Origin: Phoronis australis
Lineage: Eukaryota; Phoronida; Phoronidae
Assembly (NCBI GenBank): GCA_002633005.1
Contig: NMRA01000448.1
Location: forward strand, 250,001 to 308,285
Length of the DNA: 58,285 nucleotides
Reading direction: 5' to 3'
The translations under genes were made by a program, and so were the position numbers. Below, one piece after another: positions 24,141-37,863 of this stretch (its first letter is position 1; each line of letters starts with the position of its first letter). The notes under the pieces are model-generated. The model worked only from the letters and a program-made list of their open reading frames with translations. It was not told where the DNA came from and ran no database searches.

Positions 24141-26455
24141 TGATGTCAAAATAAATTAGTGGACTTAACCTAATTAAAGAATAATGGGATTAATTCCTCT
24201 GTGTTTGCGTTAATCAACCACTTTGTAGCTTGGACCAATAACGATACAGGTCCTAGCTAAGTAGTAATTGAATTTCTGCCCACCAAATCTGAGTTGGGAT
24301 CAAGCAGAGGCCACTGTCATCCTCTCATTACTCTCGAGAGCCCCAATGTTACTTTTAGTGGGCACTGAATGTGGGATTTAGTAAGTAAGAATATTGTAGA
24401 CATAATTCCACACAATGAGTATCTACAGTAGTTTTCGAATAAAACTTGATGGACTTTCAACACAAACACTTTGTTTAATTTTAAACTGATTCGGTTTTAT
24501 TTTTTGCCTGCTCTCTATCACATATTCATAATGCATTTATGAAACCAGAACACTGATGAAATTCGGCAATATCATTAAAACGCTGTTGCAGTCTTATTTA
24601 GAAAAAGCAAATACCACCCCCATACAAAGAACAACAAACTAAAATGTCAGTTAGATTCATGAAAAACAATTAAACAAGCTGGCTCTTCACACCCAGTAAT
24701 AAGCACTTGAGTTATTCAAAAATTGTCGACAGACGGCAGCAAATATGCGATCAAATATTGGTTATCACAATTGGGGGAGGGTGGAACGGAAGTGTACAGA
24801 TGTGCCTTGATCAGAACATATGAGAAAGTGTTTGTTGAATCTGCTGCAGCAAAGCTGTAATGAATTGGCGATAAAAAATGAAAGGAAAATTCAAAATCAT
24901 GTTTATGTTAGCAGATTATGTCAATACATTGGGAATAATTAACTTTGGAATTAAAGGCATGGGAAATGAACTGGACTAGTATATAAAAATAAAGTTGATC
25001 CTATTTCAGTAATTAAATACGTGAAATTTTTGTTTGTGCCTGAATGACACACAAGTCTCACGAACAGCAATGGCCCATCAGTCTTGGATAAAATAGACAA
25101 AATTATGAAAACTTGGGGCAGCGTGTGGAGTTTTCCACTAAATTCATCATCGAACCCTTCCCAAACACCTACGAATCAGGATGATAGTGCGTATACAGTC
25201 AAAAACATTATACTTCCTGTCCCATGAAAAAACACTTGAAATAGTTCATCTGAGCTCAAGTCGTTAAGCTCAATATTTTAAACCCTGTGAATAACTTAAA
25301 ACTTCATCATTCTACTGACGTCAGTGCTGGAGGTCAACGAGGATTTCCTGGAAACTCCTTTAATGTATAAGCTTTTCAAACAATTAATCTTCTTTGATAC
25401 ATGTTTCTATCATAATCATTCCACACTTAAAAGCCAAACTTCAACAGAATTTTGTTATTTTAGATGTATTGAGCTAACCAGATAGTCCTAGCAAAGCCTC
25501 AGTAAAATAAGAAAACGCGAGTTCAATCACGCAAATGTAAGCCCGTCATGGGATAAGTGAAGCTGTCTTTTCGAGCCATGTTGCGTGGCTGAGAGATCCC
25601 AGCACAAACAACAAAAGATTGCATTGAACAGGGGTCTGAATAGAACACCATTTCGTGTGGGTGTTATTCGCAACTGTTTAAATTAAAAGTTGATTCTCGC
25701 AGTGACGTAGAAAAAAGCAAGCCAATACGCCTAACATTTCGTTACATTTGGCAACTCATGACACTAGTGGACTCAGAGCGATGCTCTCAACATACTTTTG
25801 GGACCACATTAACAGGTGTTACCATTGGAGATAGGCTTTAATATGACTGACAAAGCAAGTGCAAACTGCTCACCGCACCAAGACACTGACTGTATTGCCG
25901 CTGACAATGAGGCAGAGATAACGAAAACGTCAGCGAGTTCAAAGTGTGATGCACGCCAGAGTCACGTCCGCCATTTACCATCGGGGATAATTTTAGGAGA
26001 GCAGACCGTGTGATAAGCAAATAAAAAATTCATTGACACACTGTGGTTGCCTATTACTCAGGCCAATGTGTACACTGAGACTGTCACAATTTCACCTGAT
26101 TTTGTCTTGAATTCCATTCAGAATCCAAAACAGCTACAATAAAGAGCAGCTGATCAAAACAATTTAAGAAACAGGGTTCCAGCGTATTTGGAAATGCAGA
26201 TTCCAACTGTGGATTTATATTTAGATAGGATAAATTGAAATGCACTTAGCTGTTGAGACCAATCACTAATCGTGCAAGGTACTGACTGAGGTAGCAGACG
26301 AAGTCATCCATATTTAAGTTCCACCTCACAAAAATAGAACAGAAAAAAGGTATCCTGACATTCAACTAAGGCGACCAATAGGTCCTAAAAATTGGCCATG
26401 GAGGTCAATTGATTCGTAGCCACGCTTTTATAAAATAATTCCTGTGCTATTATGG
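24141..26455. other. Non-coding stretch
   Basis: No family recognised. A 65-codon frame at 25816-26013 (plus) has fairly balanced composition, but no splice or homology support, so it is not called. Confidence 0.45.
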
Positions 26456-26476
26456 AGAAAGAGAAGATACTGCCAA

Positions 26477-27529
26477 CAGAGCCAGTTCACGATCACACTT
26501 TATTCATAATACTTCAAGAACTTCAGGGAAGGCTATGTAACTTCATAAAGGAGGAAATGAGGTGCCTGTTCCCTATTCTGAATTCTTATGTGACATAAAT
26601 CCACAATCACGGCCAGAGGGAGTCTCAGTGTGACATTGGACAGACATAAGGAGCACTTCACTATTCTTCCATCTACAGTAATAAACAGCAGTTGGGCGAG
26701 GGGTCTGGATCACCTGGATATAACCTTCTGGATGAGTGAGGGGGTCTGCGTCCCCTGGATATAACCCTCTGGATGAGTGGAGGTCTGGCTGTTACGAACA
26801 GGATCATTCGTGATATGCTGGTGCATCAAACCCATCTACAGAACATCCCCGTGACAGCAGAAGGCGCAAAACTCCATGGCTGACGTTCCCTGTAAGCATC
26901 TGACTTAACGACACATGGGCACAGCTCTTGTTGTGACTTTTAGCAGCATGGCCATATGTAATACCAGCCTCAACGATCGTTGAACTCAGCCAGTTGGGAG
27001 GAAGTCTGCTCGAAGATGCGTCAATGAGCCAGCACCTTAACATCGCACGAGTATAAGCAACGGGGTTGGTTAGTGGTGCATGAACCAGCAAGACAATCTG
27101 CACGCTCATTAATCAAGACATTGACATGGCCAGGTACGAAAGAGCAGATCACAGTTTAATGAGGGAGGTGTGATCGGAAGACACCACAGTTGGCTAGAGA
27201 ATTTCAGACTGATCTTTCAGCAAAACCGCCATAGAATCAGTGGTAAACGATGATGGTGTGATTCTCCAGGTCTAGGTATGACAGCTTGGTTAGGGCACAT
27301 TGTATAGTCCCTAAGTCTATCCGTGTACTACTTGTGTATACATGGTGGCAGCCATTGCAATGACATTGTGAGCACAAAGTATTAAGTAGCGCCATCCAGC
27401 ACTTGATTGCAGCATCAAAGGATCCATCTGTTGCTACTATGATGGCATCACCACTGCCAAGGTCACATCATAGCTGACAGCACAATGCTTGGGCTACTCC
27501 AGGGGGTCATTCCCAAGCTTCCCTGTTGA
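26477..27529 (-). pseudogene. Non-LTR retrotransposon 3' end with RNase H, copy 1 (truncated)
   Basis: On the minus strand this holds a frame-disrupted RNase H domain. ATDGS (first catalytic Asp) lies near 27420-27432, followed by a TDSMAVLLKDQSEIL-like segment, then SFVPGHVNVLINERAD (last catalytic Asp) near 27080-27135. Non-coding sequence with about 40-bp direct repeats follows, then an AATAAA signal close to the end at 26477. The RNase H order is that of I-type non-LTR elements. Internal stops and frameshifts make it dead. It ends abruptly at an N at 27530 and is followed head-to-tail by copy 2. Domain call is by motif only. Confidence 0.75.
26690..26800. repeat. ~40-bp direct repeats in the retrotransposon 3' region
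   Basis: The phrase CCTGGATATAACCCTCTGG followed by ATGAGTG occurs twice here, twice again in copy 2 (27740-27840), and in decayed form at 29405-29540, on the 5' side of the RT remnant. It is a small minisatellite belonging to the element. Confidence 0.85.
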
Positions 27530-27530
27530 N
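27530..27530. other. Single ambiguous base at the junction of the two retroelement copies
   Basis: The N sits exactly where copy 1 stops (CCCTGTTGA) and the 3' end of copy 2 starts (CAGAGCCAGTT). The junction may be an assembly join rather than real contiguity. Confidence 0.9.
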
Positions 27531-29320
27531 CAGAGCCAGTTCATGATCACACTTTATTCATAATACTTCAAGAACTCCAGGGAAGGCAATGTAACTTCAT
27601 AAAGGAGGAAATGAGGTGACTTCCCTATTCTGAATTCTTATAGGACATAAATCCACAATTACGGCCAGAGGGAGTCTCAGTTTGACATTGGACAGACATA
27701 AGGAGCACTTCACCATTCTTCCACCTACAGTAATAAACAGCAGTTGGGTGAGGGGTCTGCGTCCCCTGGATATAACCCTCTGGATGAGTGAGGGGCCTGG
27801 ATTGCCTGGATATAACCCTCTGGATGAGTGGAGGTCTGGCTGTTACGAACAGGATCATTCGGGATATGCTGGTGCATCAAACCCATCTACAGAACATCCC
27901 CGTGACAGCAGAAGGCGCAAAACTCCATGGCTGACGTTCCCTGTAAGCATCTGACTTAATGACACATGGGCACAGCTCTTGTTGTGACTTTTAGCAGCAC
28001 GGCCATGTGTAATACCAGCCTCAACGATCGTTGAACTCAGCCAGTTGGGAGGAAGTCTGCTCGAAGATGCGTCGATGAGCCAGCAGCTTAACATCGCACG
28101 AGTATAAGCAACGGGGTTGGTTAGTGGTGCATGAACCAGCAAGACAATCTGCACGCTCATTAATCAAGACATTGACATGGCCAGGTACGAAAGACCAGAT
28201 CACAGTTTGATGAGGGAGGTGTGATCGGAAGACACCACAGTTGGCTAGAGAATTTCAGACTGATCTTTCAGCAAAACCGCCATAGAATCAGTGGTAAACG
28301 ATGATGGTGTGATTCTCCAGGTCTAGGTGTGACAGCTTGGTTAGGGCACATTGTATAGTCCCTAAGTCTATCCGTGTACTACTTGTGTATACATGGTGGC
28401 AGCCATTGCAATGACATTGTCAGCACAAAGTATTAAGTAGCGCCATCCAGCACTTGATTGCAGCATCAAAGGATCCATCTGTTGCTACTATGATGGCATC
28501 ACCACTGCCAAGGTCACATCATAGCCGACAGCTCAATGCTTAGGCTACTCCAGGGGGCCATTCCCAAGCTTCCCTGTTGAAAGCGATCGGTGATTTCAGT
28601 CTCTCATCAACTTCTTGTACTTGCACCCAAGCAGCTTCTTGTGCGATTGTGTGCTCACTGATAATTAAGGCCCGCAGTTGCGTTTACAGCAGCGGCAGTC
28701 CATGAGCATCTGCTAAGTTTTTGGTTAGACAAACTGTGAAAAGGTCTGGGGAGGAGTTGATTGACTGCTATTGCAGGGACAGGGTTCAAGCATCTATCGA
28801 GCAGACTTCACTTGACTGTTTAGAGGATGCAATGGGCTTTGAACAACCTTGGCTACAGCAACACCTTGTAGAAGAGACGGTCTGGTTGCAGTGCTTGGCA
28901 CATCAACAAGGCAACGTAATGCTGTGACTAAAGTCGATGTTGTACATCCAGTGATTAAACGCGAAAACCAATGTTTTGGTTTACTGATGTTGATCATGGG
29001 GATACCGCTGTCAAAGACAGAAGTGACGAGGGCTTCATAAACCATGACCTGCCTTCCGACTGGCCGCACCCCTAAGGGTGTTGATTCCTCTATTGGCGCG
29101 GATGACCATACTGTTAACTTGAGCTGTGAAGTTGAGCCTATGGTCCAGTTATACACCCAAGTGACGCATTTTGTCAGATGTGTCAATCCTCTTCCCATCA
29201 TAAGTAGGACAAGGGAAATCGTTGACAACAAGGCGATTGTCCAGAGTACAGAAGAGAGCGTCACATTTGTCTCCATTGCAGCTCATTCCACTGGTAGCAC
29301 AATAACTCCCAGATTTTCAT
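27531..29320 (-). pseudogene. Non-LTR retrotransposon, copy 2: RT C-terminal part plus RNase H and 3' end
   Basis: From the 5' side on the minus strand, the thumb region of a reverse transcriptase reads CNGDKCDALFC, then DKMRHLGV(stop)LDHRLNF and INTLRGAA (about 29275-29050). After a frameshift comes VYEALVTSVFDSGI ... LITGC ... TALRCLVDVPS (about 29050-28800). RNase H follows: ATDGS near 28472-28484, TDSMAVLLKDQSEIL, then SFVPGHVNVLINERAD near 28150-28200. The 3' end carries AATAAA and stops at 27531. The fingers/palm with the YADD box and the endonuclease are absent. Stops and frameshifts show it is inactive. Confidence 0.8.
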
Positions 29321-32300
29321 GAGAGTACACTGTGCTTTGTGGAGAATCTCGTGATGTGTTTGTCCTTGTGATGACAGCAGTAATTGAACAGCACTTGGGA
29401 TGGAGGCGAAATTTGAGGGGCCTAGGTCCCCTGGATATAGCAGTCTTGATGAGTGAGAAATCTGGATACCCAGGACTACCCTTTGGATAAGCAGTCTGCA
29501 TTGATCCCTGAATATAACACTCTGGAGGAGTGAGAGTGTCTACATGCAATAGATACAACCTCCAAATCTGTGGCTGAACAAAAACACGACAAGACATTCA
29601 TGGCTGGGAATTTCGTAAAAGCATGGGAAATTGGTAACAGGCGACAGGCAACACCTGGTACCCCCTGGCCTAAGATGGAAACACCACTACTTCACACTGG
29701 TTGGCATAGTATGGGAAAATCTTAACCAGGGTGTTCCATCGAAATTGGAATCCTGGTGTACAACAGATGTCCCGGAGTCGAAAACAGACTCCTGCACCTT
29801 CAAAACAGTGAACGAGCCCGAAAAACACGAACGTCAACCTTTAAAACAGGAACCCCGGGTATCAGACAGGAAATTTTCCGAGACGATGTCAGTAGCCTCA
29901 AACTTTGAGTAGCATCATCAAGTAACCTTCCAGTTGGCAATCCATATAGTACTAAACAATATTTTATCAACAAAAGAAAACACGACTCAATTAATCACTT
30001 AAATGTAAACTCATCAAATGATACGTGAGGTTTACTGTAACAAAATTTTTAACAAGAGTTAATACTTCATTATTTGCTGTCAACAACAACAAATACACAA
30101 TAAAATTTTGAACATTTTTGGCAATACAGTGAGTGTATGAAAAAATGACCAAGTTTGGTCATTATTTTTGTTCAAATTTCAGGAAACTTTATTGTAAAAA
30201 CCAGTCAAGGGTTCTAGTGGCACCTTGCCATAGTTGTCCGTGAAAATATTCTTACATACTATCATTCTATCTTAGATTTGAGTCTGACAAATGATGTTCC
30301 TTTCTGAGCATTTACTCAAATCTATCGTTCAGGTAAACCACTCACTTGGCTCAACGCACGCCCCTCATTTTGTGAGTTCCCAATACATGTTATAAAAACA
30401 GAAATTACCAGGGTGACCACAAAAGTACCTGTTCCATGTTTCCTTAAAACCTCCCGAGTTTTGGATGCAATGTGGCATACAAGTGAACTTTTGTTTAATT
30501 GTTTTCCTAAAAAATAAATTGCGCCAAATGCATTAACATTGTTTTAACCTTAAAAAGTCAACACCCTAACTAATATCAGGCAAGTTTTGAGAAATTGCAG
30601 ACATTCACAACAATGTTAAAAGCATTTGAAAAATGGATAAAATCAATTTCGACAATTACTTTTGTCCGAAATTGGTGAGATTTTACAATTCATCACCTAT
30701 TGGCTGATGATGTATAACCTCAGAATAGTTCAGCCAGGGTATTTAGATCAGACCTGCTCCACTACCAATCCCAAGTTGTGCAAATATCTAATAAATCATT
30801 GATCAAATTTGATCGCCAGCATCAATTTACAGCATCCACAAGTGGAGCGTTCTATTATTCCAGCACAAGATCTATGCCAGCAGATTGACCCAGTGTTCAG
30901 ACAATAATTAATGACATTGTGCAGGCTATCAGTGTCAACAGGGCCCCTCGCTCACCTGAGGAAAAATGTGTGTGCCTCCTGAGAGGGAATCTTTTGTTGA
31001 AGGGAAAACCCCCCTCCCATTTAGGTCATATGTTAACACAGTTTGTGCTGTAGTGATGTCATAAAACGTTTGGAAAAGTCTCCATCATTTGCAGCAAGAT
31101 AATCAACCTGTTAAAATTACAAAAACACCACTTCTGATAACTTTTTTGTGAAGAATACATATACAGTACTCAGAAATTGTTGGAATTGTTCTTGAGTTAT
31201 AGACTCTAGCAGTTTGGCATAAATAAAAACTGGCTGATACAATGAAATCATCTTCTTGCTTCTAAGTCAAAGTTAATGAGTACTGTATACTTGTAATGGA
31301 TACTAACTGCACCAGGACAAGATTTTTTACTTTAAAACAAAATATGGCAGAATAGAAAATTTATATTAAACATTTAGAATTAGCATAGGGTAATTCTTCA
31401 GCTATTAAGCACACAACATGGCAAACAAGTGAAATTTTATTTTGCCTAATTTCTCAAAAACAAAGACGAAGAAAATTTTAGTGAGGTTATTGACCCTTGA
31501 AAAACAGAAAAATTACAGTTTTGACAATCATTGATTTCTTGTTAAATTTTGAAAAAAAAACTTATCATACATGTGAAGTACAGTTAAAGGAAACACACAA
31601 AAAGGATCAGAAATTGATAGATTCAGGCAGATCCCCTGAAATAGCTTCGTCTGTTTACGCTACAGTCTATTTGCAAACATGTTACAGGGCGGTTCTTAGA
31701 GACTTAATTGAAGTCAACCATGTTTTCGACATCTTTGCAAATATTGGGAGTACATAACGGGGTCACATTGAACACATAGGCATTGATCCTGTGTGCAATA
31801 GATTACGTCAAATGCCTTTAAATGGCTAACGGGGAGCAGATGAAACTAGCCATACACAACAGTGAGAAGATGGCTTGCAGTGCCACTGAGGCTTGGTGAA
31901 GGCCCGTGGGAACGGCAATTATTAATAATTCACTTTGGAAAATGTTAGAAATACCTAGTGAGATGAACTAATCAGATGACGAACAAAATTACAATAGTTC
32001 TGGGTGAGCGAAAGGGCGTATACACGCAGATGGAAACTGTAATGAACACACGCAAAGGATTTTGCTCCGATACAAAATCGTGCAGCTAGTGAGATTAAAA
32101 CGGCACATATGGAGCTGACCCAACTCATATTTTGGCAACACAAGCATAAATTAGCATATTAAGTAGTAAATTAGAAATTACTGACCACCAACATCATACA
32201 GCCAACCACAAGGTGCTGTGGCGGAAACAGTTTAAGCTATATTTTGCCTTGGTTATTTGGCAAAAATGACATCAAATTAAGCCTTTTACGCTCATAAAGT

Positions 32301-35300
32301 TGGTCTCATAGTTTCCTTACCACAATTGGATTCCATTTTCACTAGAGTCAATTCAATTTTTGTTTTTTTAGCCAGCTAAACAGGACAAAACGCTTTCATG
32401 TTGACGCTTAGGCGTTTACAGAGCACCGAACAGAGGGACCACAAAATCCCCATTTTACGTCAGTTGCAACATTTTCACTCCTCTAAAAAATACAGTATCG
32501 TGATTGAACATGCCTACAACTGTCTTGACTAAGGACTTGCGACGTTTGATAAAACGGTTCCCAGTGAAGAGTTTCATGAAACAGTCCCAAGAAAGGACTC
32601 GACTAAGTTCCCTAAATCGTGTGCCTATTTTTGTATTAGTTCACTCACAAATATTATATATTTTTATAATTTATCTTTATTATGAGCTCCTCTTTGACTA
32701 ACAACACTTTCTAATAATACATCTAAAAATTGAGATGTTATTTAGTTATTTACTTAGTCCTTAAATTAGGGGCATTGCATGAAAAGGTCCCCATTTACCA
32801 TTTATTCTCAGTAATATTGATAATTCAACATAGAGTTTACTCACGGTGCGTAGCAAAGTCACAGATTGGCTTCATAATGAGAGCAAAACAGAGTTAGAAA
32901 GAACAATCAGTGTGAGTGTTCTGACAAGTCCACAAATGCGGTGAAAATTTAAGGAAATAGTCAAGTCTTTTTTGGGACTGTTTCATGCAACCAGCCACAG
33001 AAGCTACCAGTGTTCTGAACCCAACAACATAGGATAAATTCTGCATATGAGGAATACTAACACAGAAGCACAGACAGTTTATCAAACCCAAATGTAATCT
33101 TTGTTTTGGAAACAAGTGGACCTGCATGTCAAAGCTCCATTTCTCCAAATCTTCCTTATGGAAAGCACAGATTTTAAGTTTGGTTCAGTGTCCTCTGGTG
33201 AAAGACACTTCTTTTAAAAACCAATAACACACTCAGGAAAATGCATTGAAACATGGGAATTCGTATGCTTCAGAAAATCTGTTGAAGACTGAAATCAATT
33301 ATATACTAATAGTGCTTTCCATTTTTGGCACAATAGCTACAGGTCATTATGTTAGGGCATTAACTGAGGCCCATTCAATCAAAACTGACTCAATTCCAAT
33401 GGGCTTTGGTCAACATTCCACTCCCCAGTGAGCTAGGACCTTTTTTGACGTAGAGAAAGCTTTTAGAATTTGAGTTTTGACTTTTTTCCAGTTTGCCATA
33501 AATTGGGCCACGTGATCATGTCTGCATTTCACAAGGTGATTTTCTCAGGTAAAATGATTAAAATGCAAGTAATTTTAGTCACTTTACAAATTTAACAATG
33601 AAGATGCATATCTTTATAATCTGACTACACTTTCTGATAAATTTGTGGAGATCACTTCATAATAAGAAGTAACAAAAAGAACTTAGTGTTGTGTGTCCAC
33701 TTATCCTAAATTTTCCAACAATCCTTATGAGATTTAGAACTACTACTCTAGAGAAATGCCTTACGGGATGTTAAGAGTTAAAGGTACATTGATAGCAAGC
33801 TAACAGTACCAATAAAATCATCAAATTTTATTTGATATAAAATGTTCAATATGAGATCTCTAAAATACTATTACACTTCTCTAAAATATCATTTAGTTTT
33901 TATTTTAGGTGACTTAAAAGAGTTCTTCACGAAAATTATAAAAGTCCTAATTTTGATAGCTCCAGGTGTAAAAGTGATACATTTCAAAAACAAATTCTAA
34001 CACTAACCCAGTCCTGTAATGCATAAAGTATAGTACATTACATGAAAGTTTCATATCACTAGGAGCAACCGTTTCTGAAGTATGTCTAATTCGTAATTTG
34101 TAGAGTTAGACACATTTTCACTGAACTGAACACTTCAAAGAAGCCATACAGACGGCCATGAGAATTAAGGCGTCCATCTACAAAAAGGCTTGCTAAAATA
34201 CCTCCAGCATGGCAGCAAAAATAACCCAAGATGCATTTGTTAACCACTACGAGTGAAAGTACCAGTAAAAAATGGGATTTTCAACAATACACGAATAGCA
34301 ACGCACAGAAACATTATTCAATAAAACTGTTGAACTGGAATGCATGTTTTGCTTTAAATAATCTTAATTGAAAGTTTGTCATCGGAAGTCAAACAACAAT
34401 GCTTTACACATCCGTTGGTTTCTGCCACGAATGCATAACGCCCAGTATTCCACATTTCAGGAACACAGCAAATGCTTTTCACTATTTCCATATTTCCAAA
34501 CAGGATTAATCATCAAACGGAAGATCTTTCAACTCCATAGAATACGAAAATGCATAGTTAAAACCGGAGTGTGTTAATCAAGAAACTGGCTTAAATGCCA
34601 ATTATCTTTACTGATAATGAAATAGGCTACAAATTGTTTATGTGGGAGTTTAGGCAACCTCTGTGATTAAGAGCTCAGTTTGATGATCAGAAGAACTTTC
34701 GCAAACAAAATTCACTGACGCAGCACTGCTATTTACAACATGCAAAAACAGGGAATTTCTAGCGTGTGACTTATCATGTTGTTGTTTTTTGTCCGTCAGC
34801 AAAAGCTCTTGATTTGACTTTCAATTAATCAAGCCATGATTGGAACGATCAATAGTATTCAGTGAAGCAATCACATTACTGGTCCGCCGGTAGTAGTTGT
34901 TTGCAAGAAGCATTTGTTGCGAGGATGATTGAGACATGCGTGTAGGAAATAGACACAAAATGTTATGCATCCATCATAAATCTGGTAAATCTTCCGTGGC
35001 TGAAGGTGGACAAATCCAAATTGCTTGTGCCAAACTTCAAATTCAGAAAGAGCAGATGAGCACCCCAGACAGCATGCCATGGGTGTCTTATAAAAAGTCC
35101 TGCAGTAAAACAGATTAATTTCTAATCTTTCTTACCATCCATCTCACTTATTTGATCAGCAAGTCACTCTATGTCCGTAACGTTATGATAGTTTTGAACG
35201 GTAAATTCACCACACTTCAATGGACACCCCAAAACACAACTATTTTACACAGAATAATTGCCAAAAACATTTTTTTTCTGTTTTTCTAAGGCTGATATTG

Positions 35301-37862
35301 TGTGTAAGATGAGGAAAAAATGAATATACACTGTTGAAAGACAAAATGACACAACACTGAAATACGTCTCTTCTGTGCTTAAACGTAAATCAAAATTGGA
35401 GAAGCCGTTTTCATGCATTTAAATACAACTCACCTAGATTCCTTAACACAAAATACAATAACTTAGTTTGCATACAGTAATATAATTTCTACCCTAAGAA
35501 CAACAAAAGGAAGGAAATTCCCTCACACAGTTGTTATGTTAAGGCAGGTGCCTGCAGAAACATCATTTCCACCAACTGCCAACTGAATACCAGATGAAAA
35601 GAGCTCAGGTTCACACTCTGAGTACAAACAACATAGATATCTAAATAATTGGCGAAACTTGAAAATATTGATCTAGCAACAACCATATAATCTATATTTA
35701 AACAATGCATAACAATTGCAGACTGGTGGCTAGCCATCAATGGTAACAATGACAATAGGCTGATATCAATCCTACAATGTTTGTAGGTTGACTGGCCAGG
35801 CAATGAATGGAACTGAAGCCAAACCCCAAGCGGATGTAGACTGGGTTAAAGCATGCATAGAACTTGTTAATAGGCTACAACTTAAAATTAGTTTCCATGT
35901 CAATTCTCCACAGTTCACACCAATACAACACTAATAATCAAGTCCAGTAATGGTGGCACACATAATTATTCACATGAGGTTCACCATGTATCAGTTAAAT
36001 GGTAATTGTACTTATTTAAACCATATTTTCACATCAATGTCCCACATGACTTAATTAATAACAATTTATTTAATCAATATTGAAAATTTCAGTATTTGAC
36101 TTCTCTACATACCTTGGTGCAGCAAACTCCTGGCTCACTCAAACCAGTTCTAACTCTCTGGCATTAAAATTATGGTAAAATCTCATTAATTTCAGACAAA
36201 AAAATAATTGCCAAAATGATCAATTTTTTCATTTTTCAAGGACCTCCAACACTGTTGTAAATGCCCACAAATTTTCAAACTTTGATGGTAGCTGGGGTAT
36301 AAAATTTGAGCATGGAAAAAGCGTTTTAATTGGCATTGCATATTTTGCATAAATGATAAAATTTCACCTTTTCGGCCATGTTGTGTTCTAAATTGACAAG
36401 ATTGAAAAGGAACTCTCGAATGGCCAATAAAAACTCTAATACATTACTGAAAGCTACATTTTTCAGTTTAGCTGGCTGAACAAACGAAAATCGAATCAGT
36501 CTCCGAATATTCCTACCAAGATAGGGAGTCCATTATCAGGGGCCTACGTTGAAACCAAGCGAGTGTGTTAATCTAAAAATGTTATTTTTGAATATGGAAA
36601 GAATGAACGCTCCAGAGACATGGTGGTATATTGAAAAAATTTGGAAGGCAAAAGATGTGTGCATTTTACTTCCAAGTCCAAAGAAATAACTTCAATACTT
36701 CAGATGAAGCTCTATGGAATCTACATACGAACAGTTTACTAAGTTAAATAGACCTCAATTGTGACAAATCTCTATAAAATACGATCAATCAGAAAAGTAA
36801 GTGAGAGAGAATTAAGACATCAGTTTATTCAGAACCAGACAGCCATCATTCAAGTCTGCAGAAAGAGGGATCCTGTAAGCTTTACTGAAGCCTAATGCCA
36901 AGCACCAGCTTGTTATTTAAATTTGCCATACAGCAATGACAAAATGAGTAGCCACTTACAGACATTTCCTTTTTTGGATAGAGTTAGTTTACATCTGGAT
37001 AGATAATTTAAAATAAATCTTGCAGATTGAACTTGAAAAGTAAGGATGGAACTTGCTTTTAAAAAATATGCAATAACATCACAGCTGATTACTGCATTTA
37101 AAAAAAGAGAGCTCCTCAATCTTTTTAGAACATAACTCTCACGCTAGACATGTTCTGACCTTGAATACAATTGTGTGTAAATTTCATGTGGATAGCACAA
37201 GAAATGAAACCCGAAGCATGCAAACAAACATACCTCATGGCATAAAAGAAACAAACTTGTCAAAACTTCATTTCACCAAGTAATGATCCAACCAATCATT
37301 CAAAGGTCAGGGTAGCTTGAGATTGACGAGAGAGTCACGTCATGACTGGTTGACACCCTTGCGTAACTTCCAGCAGATTGTATTCAAGGAAGGAACAAGG
37401 CTGTCAAAGTTGATTAGATATACATTGTACGAGATGTATATTCCAAAAAAAATCGAGATAAGCTCCCGTGGTCTAAACTAGAACCAACATGGAATTTATT
37501 AGTGCATAACTCTCATAATGTTCATGGATTTTAAACCACAGTATTCACTGAAAAAAAACAGATGAACACATCTAAAATGATTGCAGCTTTATATGTTAAT
37601 CACTAAAATTGAGTTCGGGAAAAAACAAATCAACACTATGAAGACACAGAAATGTGCTGTGTACTATGGACTCTCATAGGGCAAAAGCATCGAAGTTAGT
37701 CTCCTCATTTTGACTTGGCTACGTAGCCTATTGAAATGGGTTGGTGGATTTCCTGCAAAACAGTGCATACAGCAGTTAAACGAACACCAGGGGGTGTTCA
37801 CGTGCAATCTGAACGAGCAGTCAGCACACCTATGAGAGGAATGAAAGCGAATAGGTACATAC
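29321..37862. other. Non-coding stretch, probably Shal intron 1
   Basis: About 8.5 kb without a recognisable exon on either strand. I looked for the next Shal exon (YGDMVPKT ... S6) on the minus strand and did not see it. Local features are a perfect hairpin AATGACCAA-GT-TTGGTCATT near 30146-30165 and an inverted pair at 32571/32945. Short frames at 29631-29912 and 31497-31757 are not supported as genes. Confidence 0.5.
32571..32992. repeat. Inverted pair of a ~47-bp sequence
   Basis: The sequence TTTCATGAAACAGTCCCAAG followed by AAAGGACTCGACTAAGTTCC (32571-32617) matches the reverse complement of 32945-32992 at most positions. Read as protein both give MKQSQ[EK]R, so they may be two fragments of one repeat in opposite orientation. 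Confidence 0.6.
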
Positions 37863-37863
37863 C
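37857..37863 (-). promoter_or_regulatory. 5' splice donor of the Shal exon (GG|GTATGT)
   Basis: The exon's last base is 37863 and the intron begins GTATGT at 37862. The cut falls after the second base of the glycine codon of the selectivity filter. Beyond it the reading frame loses all channel similarity (YVPIRF instead of YGDMVP), which supports splicing here rather than a truncated protein. Confidence 0.85.

Noticed and set aside
25816-26013. 65-codon plus-strand frame
   Set aside because: Acceptable composition, but no homology, splice sites or context to support a gene.
26804-28160. Two 101-codon minus frames (26804-27109, 27855-28160) as a conserved small protein
   Set aside because: They are alternate-frame shadows of the RNase H region, duplicated with the retroelement.
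29631-29912. 93-codon plus-strand frame
   Set aside because: No recognisable domain, and it adjoins degraded retroelement sequence; likely chance.
31497-31757. 86-codon plus-strand frame
   Set aside because: Composition is plausible, but there is no homology I recognise and no evidence of exons.
37664-37862. Extension of the Shal frame to a stop at 37664
   Set aside because: The residues after TTLG do not match the filter or S6, and a good splice donor sits at the break, so this is intron read-through.
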